Part shown: positions 20,210 to 30,771 of the stretch, one piece after another
How the letters are laid out: each line of letters begins with the position of its first letter
Position numbering within the stretch: the first letter of the stretch is position 1
Assembly (NCBI GenBank): GCA_021821195.1
Contig: JAKACT010000002.1
Location: forward strand, 620,001 to 684,000
DNA from: Pseudomonadota bacterium
GTDB taxonomy: Bacteria > Pseudomonadota > Gammaproteobacteria > Xanthomonadales > Xanthomonadaceae
Reading direction: 5' to 3'
Length of the DNA stretch: 64,000 bases
Notes under the pieces: generated by a model
Told to the model about the DNA's origin: nothing
What the model saw: the letters and a program-made list of their open reading frames with translations, nothing else
Databases searched by the model: none
Translations under genes and position numbers: made by a program

Positions 20210-20752
20210 GTGAGCGAAACCGAGTTGCCGGCCTGGGCCGAAGTGGCGGCCGCAGCCGACCGCCTGACGCTGGCCAGCAGCCCGGCCGAACTGCATGGCG
20301 CCCTGTGTGGCTGGCTGGCGGCCGGCGGCGCGGATGCCGCAGGCTGGCCGGCGCTGGTGATGGCCGACCCGGCCCTGCCGGCGCCGCAGCCGGGCGATGC
20401 GCTGGATCGCCTGCGCAGCACGAGCGCGGTGCAGTTGGGTGACCCGGAATTCGGCTTCCAGCTGTTGCTGCCCGAGGACGGCAAGCCGATCGACCGCGCC
20501 ACGGCGCTGTTCGCCTGGTGCCGCGCCTTCCTTGGCGGGTTCGGGCTGGCGCTGGACGGCAAGCCGATGTCGGAAGAGGGGCAGGAAGCGCTGCGCGACC
20601 TCGCCAACCTCGGCGCCGCGCAGATCGACGAGGCCGACGACGGCAGCGACGAGGAAGCGCTGGCGGAGATCGAGGAATACCTGCGCATGGCGGTCTTGCT
20701 GCTGCATGCCGATTGCGCGCTGGGGATGCAGCACCGCCAGCGCCTGCACTGA
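20210..20752 (+). CDS. ygfB: UPF0149/YgfB family protein
   Basis: This 180-residue acidic protein has the YgfB pattern: LASSPAELHGALCGWLAAG near the start, then a helical core with FAWCRAFLGGFGLAL and an acidic loop. YgfB is best known as a modulator of gene expression in Pseudomonas; here the role is unknown. The start is GTG. It sits 5 bases before pepP, the conserved ygfB-pepP order. Confidence 0.88.
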   Translation: MSETELPAWAEVAAAADRLTLASSPAELHGALCGWLAAGGADAAGWPALVMADPALPAPQPGDALDRLRSTSAVQLGDPEFGFQLLLPEDGKPIDRATALFAWCRAFLGGFGLALDGKPMSEEGQEALRDLANLGAAQIDEADDGSDEEALAEIEEYLRMAVLLLHADCALGMQHRQRLH

Positions 20753-20757
20753 AGGTC

Positions 20758-22080
20758 ATGCAGCCGCTCACCGCCCACTGGCGCAACGCGCTGGCGCGCC
20801 GCCGCCGGCAGCTGATGCAGGCGGCCGGCGACGGCGCGATCCTGGTGCTGCCGGCCGCGCCGGAGCGCATCCGCAGCCGTGACACCCACCATCCGTACCG
20901 GCAGGATTCCGACTTCTGGTACCTGACCGGTTGCGACGAGCCCGACGCGGTGCTGGTGCTGGTGCCGGGCCGCAAGCACGGCGAGGCGATCCTGTTCTGC
21001 CGCGAGCGCGATCCCGAGCGCGAGGGCTGGGACGGCCCGCGGCTGGGGCCCGAGGGTGCGGTGGACGTGCTGGGGATGGACGACGCCTATCCGGTGTCGG
21101 ACATCGACGAGATCCTGCCCGGCCTGCTGGAAGGCCGCCGCCGCGTGCACTACCACCTCGGCCGCGATGCCGACTTCGACCTCAAGCTGATCGGCTGGAT
21201 CAACCGCGTGCGCGCGCAGGCCCGGCAGGGCGCGCAGCCGCCGCAGGAGTTCCTCGAGCTCGGCCATCTGCTGGACGAGATGCGGCTGTTCAAGTCGGCC
21301 GACGAGATCGCGCTGATGCAGCAGGCCGCCGACATCAGCGTGGAGGCGCACCGCGCGGCGATGCGCGCCGTCCGCGCTGGCATCCACGAATACGAGCTGC
21401 AGGCCGAACTGGAATACGTGTTCCGCCGGCATGGCGCGCAGCCGGCTTACGCCAGCATCGTGGGGGCCGGTGCCAACGCCTGCGTGCTGCACTACCGCGC
21501 CAACAGCGCCAAGGCCCGCGCCGGCGAGCTGGTGCTGGTGGACGCCGGCGCGGAACATCGCGGCTACGCCGCCGACATCACCCGCACCTTCCCGGTGGAC
21601 GGTCGCTTCAACCGCCAGCAGCGTGCGTTGCATGATCTGGCCTGCCGCGCGCAGGCCGCGGCGCTGGCGCAGGCGCGCCCCGGCGTGCCCTACGAGGCCG
21701 GCCACGACGCCGCGGTGGCAACGCTGGCAGAAGGCCTGCTGTCGCTGGGCCTGCTGCAGGGCCGGCTGGAAACGGTGCTGGCCAACGGCGACTACAAGCG
21801 CTTCTACCGCCACAAGACCGGGCACTGGCTGGGGCTGGACGTGCACGATGTCGGCGAATACCGCCTGGATGGCGCATCGCGGCTGCTGGAGCCCGGCATG
21901 GTGTTCACCATCGAGCCCGGCCTCTACATTCCCCCCGACGAGGCCTCTGTGGCGCCGAAGTGGCGCGGCATCGGCATCCGCATCGAGGACGACGTGCTCA
22001 TCACCCGCGATGGCCACCGGGTGCTGACCGGCGCGCTGGAACGCAGCGCGGACGAGGTGGAAGGGCTGATGGCGAAGTAA
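20758..22080 (+). CDS. pepP: Xaa-Pro aminopeptidase P
   Basis: This M24 metallopeptidase removes N-terminal residues from peptides with proline in second position. The 440-residue protein has the N-terminal pita-bread-like domain (HPYRQDSDFWYLTGCDEP). The metal-binding catalytic domain has VDAGAEHRGYAADITRTF (two Asp ligands), HKTGHWLGLDVHD (His) and the two Glu ligands in TIEPGLYI and IRIEDD. The length is normal. It is cotranscribed with ygfB. Confidence 0.94.
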   Translation: MQPLTAHWRNALARRRRQLMQAAGDGAILVLPAAPERIRSRDTHHPYRQDSDFWYLTGCDEPDAVLVLVPGRKHGEAILFCRERDPEREGWDGPRLGPEGAVDVLGMDDAYPVSDIDEILPGLLEGRRRVHYHLGRDADFDLKLIGWINRVRAQARQGAQPPQEFLELGHLLDEMRLFKSADEIALMQQAADISVEAHRAAMRAVRAGIHEYELQAELEYVFRRHGAQPAYASIVGAGANACVLHYRANSAKARAGELVLVDAGAEHRGYAADITRTFPVDGRFNRQQRALHDLACRAQAAALAQARPGVPYEAGHDAAVATLAEGLLSLGLLQGRLETVLANGDYKRFYRHKTGHWLGLDVHDVGEYRLDGASRLLEPGMVFTIEPGLYIPPDEASVAPKWRGIGIRIEDDVLITRDGHRVLTGALERSADEVEGLMAK

Positions 22081-22158
22081 TGCCTGCGCAGCCCCGCCTG
22101 GCTTCGCATCCCGCTGCGTTCCGTGGCCGCGCACGTTCCGTGCGCGCTTGATTGCGTT

Positions 22159-22196
22159 CCCGCCAGGCCGGCGCCGCGACGATTTCCCCTGGCGGG
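22159..22196. terminator. Hairpin between convergent pepP and pepQ-like genes
   Basis: CCCGCCAGG at 22159-22167 and CCTGGCGGG at 22188-22196 are perfect 9-bp arms around a 20-base loop, in the 119-base gap between two convergent genes. It could serve both transcripts. There is no strong T run on either side, so this is a candidate only. Confidence 0.4.
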
Positions 22197-22199
22197 ACG

Positions 22200-23519
22200 T
22201 CAGCCTTCGGCGAACGCCTCGCGGGTCAGGTTGATCGGCTCGCCCTCGGTGCAGGCCACGTCGTCCTCGATGCGGATGCCGCCGAAGGGCTTGAACATCT
22301 CCACCCGCTGCCAGTCCACCGCATCGCCCAGGCCCTTCTGCTTCAGCTCGTCCAGCAGCATGTCGATGAAGTAGATGCCCGGCTCGATGGTGACCACCAT
22401 GCCGGGTTCCAGCGTGCGGGTCAGGCGCAGGTAGGGGTGGCCTTCCGGCTTGGCGATGGTGCCGCCGGCGTCGGACGCCGCGAACCCTGCCACGTCGTGT
22501 ACCTGCAGGCCGATGCCGTGGCCGATGCCGTGCGGGAAGAACGCGCTGCTCACCCCGCTGGCCACCGCCTCCTCGGGCGATACCGTGGTCACTCCGAAGT
22601 CGCGCAGCACGCCAGCCAGCCGCAGGTGGGCATCGAGGTGGATGCGCGCATAGTTCGTGCCGGCGCGCACTTGCTCGCACAGCGCCAGCTGCGCGGCATC
22701 GACGGCGCGGATCATCGCCGCGAATTCATCGTCGGCCGCGGAGTAGGTGCGGGTGATGTCGCTGGCATAGCCGCCGAAGCTGGCGCCGGCGTCGATCAGG
22801 AAGCTGCGCACCGGCTTCGGCGGCAACCGGTCGCGGCTGGTGTAGTGCAGCACCGCGCAGTGTTCGTTCAGCGCGACGATATTGCCGTAGGGCAGGTCGT
22901 TGGCGTCCTGCCCGGCGGCCTGGCAATAGGCCAGGTGGATGCCGAATTCGCTGCTGCCGGCGCGGAAGGCGCGTTCGGCGGCGCGGTGCGCGCGCACGCC
23001 GATGCGGTTGGCCCGGCGCATCATCTCGATTTCGTACGGCGTCTTGGACGCGCGGTGGTACTCGAGGTACTGGACCACCGGCTCCGGGTTGTTCGGCACG
23101 TAGCTGCCCAGCGTGCCCTGCGGTTCGCCGACGATGGCGCAGCGGAACGCCGGCGGCAGCAGGCGCATGGCCTCGTCCGCGGTCCGGATCACCTCGATGT
23201 CGAAGTGCTCCACCCAATGGCCGCTGGGCATCGCTGGCACCACGTGCCAGTAGTCGTGCGGCTGCAGGAAGAGCAGCTTCGGTCGCTGTCCCGGCGTGAT
23301 CACCAGCCAGCTGCCCGGTGCCTGGGTGAGCGGCAGCCAAGCCTTGAACTGGGGGTTCACCGCATAGGGGTAGTCGCGGTCGTCGAAGGCCTGGTAGTGC
23401 AGGGTGCCGCTGGGGATGGCCAGGTGGTCGAAGCCGCCGCGGCGCAGTGCTTCGGCCGCACGCGCCTGCAGCGTGGCCAGATGCTGCGGATACAGCGACG
23501 AAAGAAGGGCGTTCGACAT
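22200..23519 (-). CDS. pepQ: M24 family Xaa-Pro dipeptidase (PepQ-like)
   Basis: This is a 439-residue M24 metallopeptidase. The catalytic half carries IDAGASFGGYASDITRTY (metal Asp residues), HGIGHGIGLQVHD (His), and the Glu ligands in TIEPGIYF and IRIEDDV. The N-terminal half (HYQAFDDRDYPYAVNP) and length match the PepQ/prolidase type, which cleaves Xaa-Pro dipeptides and some organophosphates. It is convergent with pepP, giving two related proline peptidases side by side. Confidence 0.88.
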   Translation of the reverse strand: MSNALLSSLYPQHLATLQARAAEALRRGGFDHLAIPSGTLHYQAFDDRDYPYAVNPQFKAWLPLTQAPGSWLVITPGQRPKLLFLQPHDYWHVVPAMPSGHWVEHFDIEVIRTADEAMRLLPPAFRCAIVGEPQGTLGSYVPNNPEPVVQYLEYHRASKTPYEIEMMRRANRIGVRAHRAAERAFRAGSSEFGIHLAYCQAAGQDANDLPYGNIVALNEHCAVLHYTSRDRLPPKPVRSFLIDAGASFGGYASDITRTYSAADDEFAAMIRAVDAAQLALCEQVRAGTNYARIHLDAHLRLAGVLRDFGVTTVSPEEAVASGVSSAFFPHGIGHGIGLQVHDVAGFAASDAGGTIAKPEGHPYLRLTRTLEPGMVVTIEPGIYFIDMLLDELKQKGLGDAVDWQRVEMFKPFGGIRIEDDVACTEGEPINLTREAFAEG

Positions 23520-23577
23520 GGTGGATCCGGCAAGCGGGGGAGGCCCGATTGTCGCGCATCCGCGCCAAGGGTGCAGG

Positions 23578-23922
23578 TCAGTCGTCCGCCTGTGCTGCCC
23601 ATGCCCGCAGGCGGACCGTGGCGTCCGGCGACAGTCCCAGGAAGCGCAGCCCGATCCACGACTGCCCCGGCGCGCCGGCCTTGTCCTGCCAGAGCACGTG
23701 CGCGCCGACTTCCAGCGGCTGCGCCGCGCCGATCCCATCCGGCAGGTTGAAGCGGAACTGGAACAGTGCATCGTCCGGCAGGCTGCGGTTGGCCATCATC
23801 AGCATGCCGCCGACCGAAAGATTGCCCAGATAGCCCACCGGCTCCTCGAGGATGGCATCGATGACTTCGACCCGGCCAGGCACCGCGCGGCGCGGCTGGC
23901 GACGGCGGGGATCATGGCTCAT
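23578..23922 (-). CDS. PilZ domain protein
   Basis: This 114-residue protein is a single PilZ domain. An RRxxR-like basic N-terminus (RRRQPRRAVPGRVEV) and the D/NxSxxG element (LGNLSVGGMLMM) are the cyclic di-GMP binding features. The ATG lies inside the last codons of the DUF1631 gene (11-base overlap), so the two are made together. It probably couples cyclic di-GMP to the DUF1631 partner; that is inference from the overlap. Confidence 0.85.
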   Translation of the reverse strand: MSHDPRRRQPRRAVPGRVEVIDAILEEPVGYLGNLSVGGMLMMANRSLPDDALFQFRFNLPDGIGAAQPLEVGAHVLWQDKAGAPGQSWIGLRFLGLSPDATVRLRAWAAQADD

Positions 23923-26197
23923 GGCCGGGCTCCTTGGCTTGCTTGTCCTCGCTTGGCGCGATCCGCTGCAGGCTGCCGAGGGTGGCGTCCCAGGCCGCGG
24001 TGGCGGGTGCGACGTGCTGTTCCAGCAAGCGCAGCCGGCCGGCTGCGAGCTTGCGGGCAAGGCTGTCGAGGTTGTCGTTGCCGGCGCGCAGGCCGCGCCG
24101 GTTGACCAGCAGGGCTTGGTCGGTGTGTTCGCTGATCCAGGCCAGCCGGCGCCGCTGCGGGCCCTCCTGGCCGTCGTCGTCGAGTTCCACCCACAGCGGC
24201 AGCGGCAGCGAGCGCAGGTGCTCGTAGGCGGCCTGCTCCCCCGGGGTCCTTGGCGGCAGCGGCGGGGTGGTCTCCGCGAAGGCGGTGCTGTCCTCGCCCA
24301 ACCGTCCGCGCGCGCGCAGTTGCACCAGCAGCTCGGTGCGGGAAGCCTGGTCGATGTCGTCGTCGCCCTGGCCGTGGGCCAGCTGCGCGGCGATGGCCGT
24401 GGCGTCCTCGGCGTGGTAGCCAACCTGCTCCAGGGCGGCACGGATCTGTTCCAGCAGCGCCGGATTCGCGGGCTGCGCGGGCCCACCCGAGCCGGCATCG
24501 ACGATGCCGGCGGTGACGTCGAGCAGCTGCCGCCAGGCATCCGACTGTTCGCCGCTGCGCAGGTGGGCTAGCGACAGGACGTCGGTCCAGGTCTGTTCCA
24601 ACAGCGTGCTGTGGAAGCGCGGCAGGTTGCGGCCTTCGAGCAGGCGGCGGATTTCCTGGTCGGCGCGTTGCCGGGCAACCTCCAGCTTCTCGCGCCCGCG
24701 CGCGGCCTCCACCTGCCGGCGCTCGGCCATCTCCGCCTTGCGGTCCAGCGCCTGCAGCCCCGATTGCAGGGTGCGGTTGGCCTCGGCGAAGGCCTCCGTG
24801 GCGCCGCTGGCGTCCTGCTGCACGTGCGAGGCGGCGCGCTGCAGCAGGCCCAGCCACTGCGCATCCAGGTCGTCCTCGGCCAGCCACTGCGCGCCCGATA
24901 GCGAGATGGCGTCGACCAGCTGGCGCGCGGGGTGCGCGGCGTCGGTGAAGAACCCTTGGTCGCGCAGGGCGAGCTGGGTCAGCGGCAGCCGCAGCCGCTC
25001 CAGCATCGCCTCGCCGGGGCTGGTCCTGCGCAGTTCGCGCTGCAGCTGGGTCATGAACAGGCCCAGCAGGTCGAAGGCGTCGCTGTCGACATCGGACAGC
25101 GCAACGCCATGGCCATGTGCCTGGCGCGACTGCGCCAGCAGGATGCGACGGTAGTCGGCCAGCGTGTCCGCCTTGTCCGTGCTGGCGCGCATCCGCTGCA
25201 GCGTGGCGAGGACTTCGTCGTGCGGAACCTGGCCGAGGGTGCGTTCGTCGCGCTTGCCGGGGCGTAGCTTGCTGAGCAGGCTGCGCCGCTGCTGGAGCAA
25301 CGCCTGCAGGGCGGAGAAACCGGCGTCCGCGGTGTCGGCGGGGGCGGTCCGGCCTGCCGGGGCGCCAGCAGCGGGGACATGTCCCGCTTCGGCAGCGGCG
25401 GCATCGAAGGCGGGCGAGGTGGAGGCGCGCACCCGCATCGGCACGAAGCTGAGGTGCGGCAGGATGCCGTCTTCGACCAGGCGGTGGTTGAAGCCCTCCA
25501 GGATTGCCGGATAGGTATCCGTGAGCGTCTTTTCGAGCTGCTGGAACAGCTGCATCCGCGCATAGCGGGAGAGCTTGAGCTGGTCGGCGGCCGCGGCGGC
25601 CGCGGCGCACAGGGCGCGCGGCGCCAGCGGCAGGGTGTCGGCGTCGAACGCGGGGGCGCCGGCCAGCACGCCAAAGCGCTGCCCAAGCAGCTGCAGGCCC
25701 AGGCTGTTGCGCGCCTCGATGCGGCTGGCGATGGTGTCGAGCACGAATTCGTCGCTGACCCCGTCCTCCTCCAGCAGGCTCAGGGTCAGGACCTGGGGCG
25801 CATCGGTTTCCTGCTCCTCGTGGCGGCGCGTGCATTGCAGGCCGGCCAGCGAGGCTTCGACATGGTCGAGGAATCCGCGGACGAAGACCGCCGCGCCACC
25901 GCCCAGGCTGCGCATGGAGGAAATCCGGGCCTGCTCGAGCACGGGGTCGCTGCCTGCCGCGGTGCGGGCCAGCGCGAGTTCGGTTTCATGCAGGACGCGC
26001 GGCAGCAGCTGTTCCATCGTGGGCCGCAAGTCGGCCAGCAGGTGTTCCAGCGCCTGGCGCACGCGCCTGGGGAGGCGGGCGGTCGCCAGCGAGGATGGCG
26101 CGTTGCTTGTGGGTGCGGTCGAGGACACGGCGCGTCGGCGCCCCCCTTGGCGCTTTGGCAACCCGGCCATGGTATGCGGCAACCGCCACCGCCTCAA
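23912..26197 (-). CDS. DUF1631 family protein
   Basis: This 761-residue protein matches the DUF1631 pattern known from xanthomonads and pseudomonads: a largely helical soluble protein with conserved LLADLRPTMEQLLPRVLHETE near the start, a middle segment around LRDQGFFTDAAHPARQLVDAI, and a PilZ-like or SH3-like end (PLWVELDDDGQEGPQRRRLAWIS). No enzyme motif is seen and function is unknown. The start is uncertain; ATG at 26170 (MAGLPKRQGG) is equally possible. It is translationally coupled to the PilZ gene downstream. Confidence 0.8.
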   Translation of the reverse strand: MRRWRLPHTMAGLPKRQGGRRRAVSSTAPTSNAPSSLATARLPRRVRQALEHLLADLRPTMEQLLPRVLHETELALARTAAGSDPVLEQARISSMRSLGGGAAVFVRGFLDHVEASLAGLQCTRRHEEQETDAPQVLTLSLLEEDGVSDEFVLDTIASRIEARNSLGLQLLGQRFGVLAGAPAFDADTLPLAPRALCAAAAAAADQLKLSRYARMQLFQQLEKTLTDTYPAILEGFNHRLVEDGILPHLSFVPMRVRASTSPAFDAAAAEAGHVPAAGAPAGRTAPADTADAGFSALQALLQQRRSLLSKLRPGKRDERTLGQVPHDEVLATLQRMRASTDKADTLADYRRILLAQSRQAHGHGVALSDVDSDAFDLLGLFMTQLQRELRRTSPGEAMLERLRLPLTQLALRDQGFFTDAAHPARQLVDAISLSGAQWLAEDDLDAQWLGLLQRAASHVQQDASGATEAFAEANRTLQSGLQALDRKAEMAERRQVEAARGREKLEVARQRADQEIRRLLEGRNLPRFHSTLLEQTWTDVLSLAHLRSGEQSDAWRQLLDVTAGIVDAGSGGPAQPANPALLEQIRAALEQVGYHAEDATAIAAQLAHGQGDDDIDQASRTELLVQLRARGRLGEDSTAFAETTPPLPPRTPGEQAAYEHLRSLPLPLWVELDDDGQEGPQRRRLAWISEHTDQALLVNRRGLRAGNDNLDSLARKLAAGRLRLLEQHVAPATAAWDATLGSLQRIAPSEDKQAKEPGHEP

Positions 26198-26245
26198 TCA
26201 CGCGGGCCAAGGCGCACCCCGCGGGCCGTGCAGGTATTGCCCGGC

Positions 26246-27397
26246 TCAGTCCAGGAACAGCCCGATCACGTCGTTGGCGAAGCGGCGCCCGAGTTCGGTC
26301 GGGCGCAGCCAGGCCGGGTCCGCCTCCAGCCAGCCGCGCGCGCGCGCCAGCGCCACCTTGTCGGCAATGGCGGCGGCAGGCAGCCCCGTGCGCGCTTCGA
26401 ACATCGCCATCGGCACGCCTTCGTTCAGGCGCAGCGCGTTGAGCATGAAGTCGAACGGCAGCCGCTGCGCGGTCAGGTACTCGTCGCCACCGATCGCCGC
26501 GGCAGTGCCGGCCTTGGCCAGGTAGTCGGTGGGATGCTTTAGCTTCCAGCGCCGCAGCACCTGCTGGGTGGCGCCGAGGGTCAGCTTGCCGTGGGCGCCG
26601 GCGCCGATGCCAAGGTAGTCACCGAAGCGCCAGTAGTTGAGGTTGTGCCGGCACTGGCGGCCGTCGCGTGCGTAGGCGCTGATCTCGTACTGGGCGAAAC
26701 CGGCGTCGGCCAGCCGCGCCTGGCAGGCCTCCTGCATGTCCCAGGCGGAATCCTCGTCGGGAATGCCGGCCGGCACCCGCGCGGCGAACACGGTGTTCGG
26801 CTCCAGCGTGAGCTGGTAGTGGCTGATGTGGGCCGGCGCCAGCGCAACGGCGCGCTCGACGTCGTCCAGCGCCATCGCCAGGGTCTGCTGCGGCAGCGCG
26901 TACATCAGGTCGAGGTTGAGGTTGTCGAAGCCTGCATCCTGCGCCGACTTCACCGCGCGCTCGGCGTCGCCGCTGCCGTGGATGCGGCCGAGCCGCTGCA
27001 GGCAGCCGTCGTCGAAGCTCTGCACGCCGAAGCTCAGGCGATTGACCCCTGCGGCGCGGTAGCCGGGGAAGGGGCCGTGTTCCACCGTGCCCGGGTTGGT
27101 CTCGAGGGTGATCTCCACGTCTGGCGCGAAGCGCAGGCGCGCGCTGGCCTGCTGCAGGAAGCGGTCGATCGCCTCCGGCGGGAACAGCGAGGGCGTGCCA
27201 CCGCCGAAGAACACGCTGTGGACGATGCGGCCCCAGGCCAGCGGCAGGTCGAAGTCGAGGTCGGCCAGCAGCGCGTCGATGTAGGCATCCAGCGGCAATG
27301 CGCCCTTCGCCGCATGCGAGTTGAAGTCGCAGTACGGGCATTTGCGCACGCACCAGGGCAGGTGCACGTACAGCGACAGGGGCGGCGGCGTGAGCAT
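26246..27397 (-). CDS. hemW: Heme chaperone HemW (radical SAM)
   Basis: HemW is a radical SAM protein that binds and delivers heme, long annotated as an oxygen-independent coproporphyrinogen oxidase. The CxxxCxxC cluster is C16-C20-C23 (WCVRKCPYC), and GGGTPSLFP and LSFGVQSFDD follow. At 383 residues it lacks the extra cysteine-rich N-terminus of true HemN. The ATG overlaps the rdgB stop (TGATG), as in other gammaproteobacteria with rdgB-hemW coupling. Confidence 0.92.
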   Translation of the reverse strand: MLTPPPLSLYVHLPWCVRKCPYCDFNSHAAKGALPLDAYIDALLADLDFDLPLAWGRIVHSVFFGGGTPSLFPPEAIDRFLQQASARLRFAPDVEITLETNPGTVEHGPFPGYRAAGVNRLSFGVQSFDDGCLQRLGRIHGSGDAERAVKSAQDAGFDNLNLDLMYALPQQTLAMALDDVERAVALAPAHISHYQLTLEPNTVFAARVPAGIPDEDSAWDMQEACQARLADAGFAQYEISAYARDGRQCRHNLNYWRFGDYLGIGAGAHGKLTLGATQQVLRRWKLKHPTDYLAKAGTAAAIGGDEYLTAQRLPFDFMLNALRLNEGVPMAMFEARTGLPAAAIADKVALARARGWLEADPAWLRPTELGRRFANDVIGLFLD

Positions 27398-27984
27398 CAC
27401 GCCTGCCGCAGTTTCATGCGCAGCTGCGCCAGCGCGACGCCGCGATGGCTGTCGCGGTTCTTCACCGTGGCCGCCAGCTCGGCCGCGCTGCAGCCGTGCG
27501 CCGGCGAGAAGAACACCGGGTCGTAGCCGAAGCCGCCGCTGCCGCTGCGCGCCTGCAGGATGCGGCCTTCCCACCTGCCTTCGGCGACCAGCGGCATCGG
27601 GTCGTCGGCATGCTGCACCAGTGCGAGCACGCAGACGAAGCGCGCGCTGCGATCCGCGTCGGCAACGCCGTCGAGTTCACGCAGCAGCCTGTCGATGTTC
27701 GCCTCGCTGTCGCCGTGGCGACCGGCATAGCGGGCGGAATACAGGCCGGGAGCGCCCTGCAGCGCATCGACGCACAGCCCGGAGTCGTCGCCCAGCGCCG
27801 CAAGGCCGGTGGCGCGGGCGGCATGGCGGGCCTTGAGGATGGCGTTCTCGATGAAGGACAGGCCGGTTTCCTCGGCATCGCCCACGCCGAATTCGGACTG
27901 TGCGTGCAGGTCGAAGCCCTCGCCGAGCAGCGCGCGCAGCTCGGCCAGCTTGCCGGCGTTGCCGCTGGCCAGGACCAGCTTCAT
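27397..27984 (-). CDS. rdgB: Non-canonical purine NTP pyrophosphatase
   Basis: RdgB hydrolyses dITP, ITP and XTP to the monophosphates, keeping damaged purines out of nucleic acids. The 195-residue protein begins [15 protein letters not shown], has [13 protein letters not shown] in the middle, and [12 protein letters not shown] and SHRGVAL near the end, all Ham1/RdgB hallmarks. It follows rph by 13 bases and overlaps hemW. Confidence 0.95.
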   Translation of the reverse strand: MKLVLASGNAGKLAELRALLGEGFDLHAQSEFGVGDAEETGLSFIENAILKARHAARATGLAALGDDSGLCVDALQGAPGLYSARYAGRHGDSEANIDRLLRELDGVADADRSARFVCVLALVQHADDPMPLVAEGRWEGRILQARSGSGGFGYDPVFFSPAHGCSAAELAATVKNRDSHRGVALAQLRMKLRQA

Positions 27985-27997
27985 CGGGTGGCCCGGC

Positions 27998-28741
<744 letters not shown>

Positions 28742-28806
28742 GGTGAAAACCGGAAATCGATGGGGCGCTAGATTACCATTCGCACTTTGCAGGCCTTGGA
28801 TTCCGC

Positions 28807-29670
28807 ATGATCCGTAGCATGACCGCCTTCGCCGCCGGCGAGCGCAGCACCGAATGGGGCGTGCTTTCCGGCGAACTGCGCGCGGTGAACCACCGTTTCC
28901 TGGAACTGGGCCTGCGCCTGCCCGACGAGCTGCGCGCATTCGAGGCCGCGCTGCGTGAGCGCGTGTCCGCGCGCGTATCGCGTGGCAAGCTCGACCTGGT
29001 GCTGCGCCTGCGCACGACCGTCGCCGGTGATGCGCTGCAGGTGGACGAGGTGCTGGTGGGCAGGCTTGCGGCGCTGGCGCAGCGGCTGGACGCCGGTTTC
29101 CCCAATCTGCAGGTGCAGTTCACCGAGCTGCTGCAGTTCCCCGGCGTGCTGCAGTCGCGCGGGCTCGATGCGGACGCATTGCAGCGCGAGGCGCTGGCGG
29201 TGCTGGATGCGGTGCTGGACGACTTCATCGCCGCGCGCGAGCGCGAGGGCGGCAAGCTGGCGCAGGTGATCGGCGAGCGCGCCGGGGCCATCGCCGGGAT
29301 CGCCGCCGAAGTGCGCACGCTGGTGCCGCAGATCCGTGCCGGCCAGCGCGCCAAGCTGGAGGCACGGCTGGCCGACCTGTCGCAGCCGGCGGATCCGGGC
29401 CGGCTGGAGCAGGAGCTGGTGATCTGGCTGCAGAAGCTCGACGTCGACGAGGAGCTGGACCGCCTCGACAGCCACCTGGTCGAACTGCGCCGGATCCTCA
29501 AGGGCGGCAGGGAGCCGGTGGGCCGCCGCCTCGATTTCCTCCTGCAGGAATTCAACCGCGAGGCCAACACGCTGGGCAGCAAGTCCGTCGATGCCCGCAC
29601 CAGCAACGCCGCGGTCGAGCTGAAGGTGCTGATCGACCAGATTCGCGAGCAGATCCAGAACATCGAGTAA
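28807..29670 (+). CDS. yicC: YicC family endoribonuclease
   Basis: The 287-residue protein starts [18 protein letters not shown] and ends with the conserved [19 protein letters not shown] and a final helix, the full YicC/YloC pattern. Family members cleave RNA and affect small-RNA stability. It lies 6 bases before gmk, the widespread yicC-gmk order, and is divergent from rph. Confidence 0.93.
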   Translation: MIRSMTAFAAGERSTEWGVLSGELRAVNHRFLELGLRLPDELRAFEAALRERVSARVSRGKLDLVLRLRTTVAGDALQVDEVLVGRLAALAQRLDAGFPNLQVQFTELLQFPGVLQSRGLDADALQREALAVLDAVLDDFIAAREREGGKLAQVIGERAGAIAGIAAEVRTLVPQIRAGQRAKLEARLADLSQPADPGRLEQELVIWLQKLDVDEELDRLDSHLVELRRILKGGREPVGRRLDFLLQEFNREANTLGSKSVDARTSNAAVELKVLIDQIREQIQNIE

Positions 29671-29676
29671 CGGCCC

Positions 29677-30294
29677 ATGCGCGGAACCCTCTACATCGTG
29701 GCCGCGCCTTCCGGGGCCGGCAAATCCAGCATCGTCAATGCGGTGCTGAAGCGCGATCCGAACCTGCGGCTGTCGATTTCGTTCACCTCGCGCGCGCCGC
29801 GGCCGGGCGAGCGCCACGCCGAGCACTACAACTTCGTCACCGCGGCGGAGTTCGAGGCGATGGTCGAGGCCGGCGATTTCTTCGAATACGCCAGCGTCCA
29901 CGGCGACTGGAAGGGCACCGCCCGGCAGTCGGTGGAGCCGCAGCTGGCGGCTGGCAACGATGTGCTGCTGGAAATCGACTGGCAGGGCGCGCGGCAGGTC
30001 CGGGCCAAGGTGCCGGATGCGGTCAGCGTGTTCATCTTGCCGCCGTCGCGTGCCGCGCTGGAAGAGCGCATGCGCAAGCGCGGGCAGGACAGCGAGGAGG
30101 TGATCGCCCGCCGGCTGGCCGCCGCGCGCGAGGAAATGAGCCACTACGGCGAGTTCGACTACGTGATCGTCAACGAGGTGTTCGACGTCGCGGTGGCCGA
30201 GATGTGCAGCATCTTCACCGCCAGCCGGCTGCGCAAGGACGCCCAGGTGGCCCGCCACGCTCGCCTCATCACCTCCCTGCTGGTCGATCCGTAG
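29677..30294 (+). CDS. gmk: Guanylate kinase
   Basis: Gmk phosphorylates GMP to GDP. The 205-residue protein has the P-loop APSGAGKSS (residues 8-16), the GMP-binding TSRAPRPGE, and the lid-region FFEYASVHGDWKG. It is followed after about 150 bases by rpoZ and then spoT, so the guanine-nucleotide genes are grouped. Confidence 0.96.
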   Translation: MRGTLYIVAAPSGAGKSSIVNAVLKRDPNLRLSISFTSRAPRPGERHAEHYNFVTAAEFEAMVEAGDFFEYASVHGDWKGTARQSVEPQLAAGNDVLLEIDWQGARQVRAKVPDAVSVFILPPSRAALEERMRKRGQDSEEVIARRLAAAREEMSHYGEFDYVIVNEVFDVAVAEMCSIFTASRLRKDAQVARHARLITSLLVDP

Positions 30295-30371
30295 CGGCGT
30301 CGCCGGCCCGCCCGCGCGGCGCCAGAGGCCGGCCGGAGCTGCCGTATGTGATTGATTTTCAAGCGCGCGCC

Positions 30372-30400
30372 TTGCGAATCGCGCTGCGCGCGTCTACACT
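30372..30400 (+). promoter_or_regulatory. Predicted sigma70 promoter of rpoZ
   Basis: TTGCGA at 30372-30377, a 17-base spacer and TACACT at 30395-30400 form a good sigma70-like pair, 47 bases upstream of the rpoZ ATG. It suggests rpoZ-spoT can be transcribed independently of gmk. The call rests on consensus and spacing only. Confidence 0.55.
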
Positions 30401-30447
30401 CCCCGGTTCTTTCGATCCCTTGCGCGGCCCATCGCCGCAGGACAGAC

Positions 30448-30747
30448 ATGGCCCGTATTACCGTCGAAGACTGCCTGCAGGTGGTCGACAACCGCTTCGA
30501 ACTCGTGATGATGGCGGCCAAGCGCGCGCGCCAGCTGGCCGGCGGCGTGGAGCCCAAGCTGGACAACAGCGAAGCCAATGACAAGCCTACCGTGCTGGCG
30601 CTGCGCGAGATCGCCGCGCGCGCCATCGACACCGACTTCATCGACGCGGTGGAGAAGGCCGAGCGCGAGCGCAAGGAGCGCGAGGCGCTGGAATGGGCCG
30701 CCGCCGAAGTGGTGGCCGGCGACGACGACATGAAGGGCGACGACTGA
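30448..30747 (+). CDS. rpoZ: RNA polymerase omega subunit
   Basis: The 99-residue protein begins [20 protein letters not shown] and continues [11 protein letters not shown], the omega signature. Omega helps assemble RNA polymerase and forms part of the ppGpp site. The acidic C-terminus ([10 protein letters not shown]) is typical. spoT follows about 100 bases downstream, linking polymerase and alarmone genes. Confidence 0.96.
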   Translation: MARITVEDCLQVVDNRFELVMMAAKRARQLAGGVEPKLDNSEANDKPTVLALREIAARAIDTDFIDAVEKAERERKEREALEWAAAEVVAGDDDMKGDD

Positions 30748-30771
30748 GCGCAGTCCGCGCCTTCGCCCATG

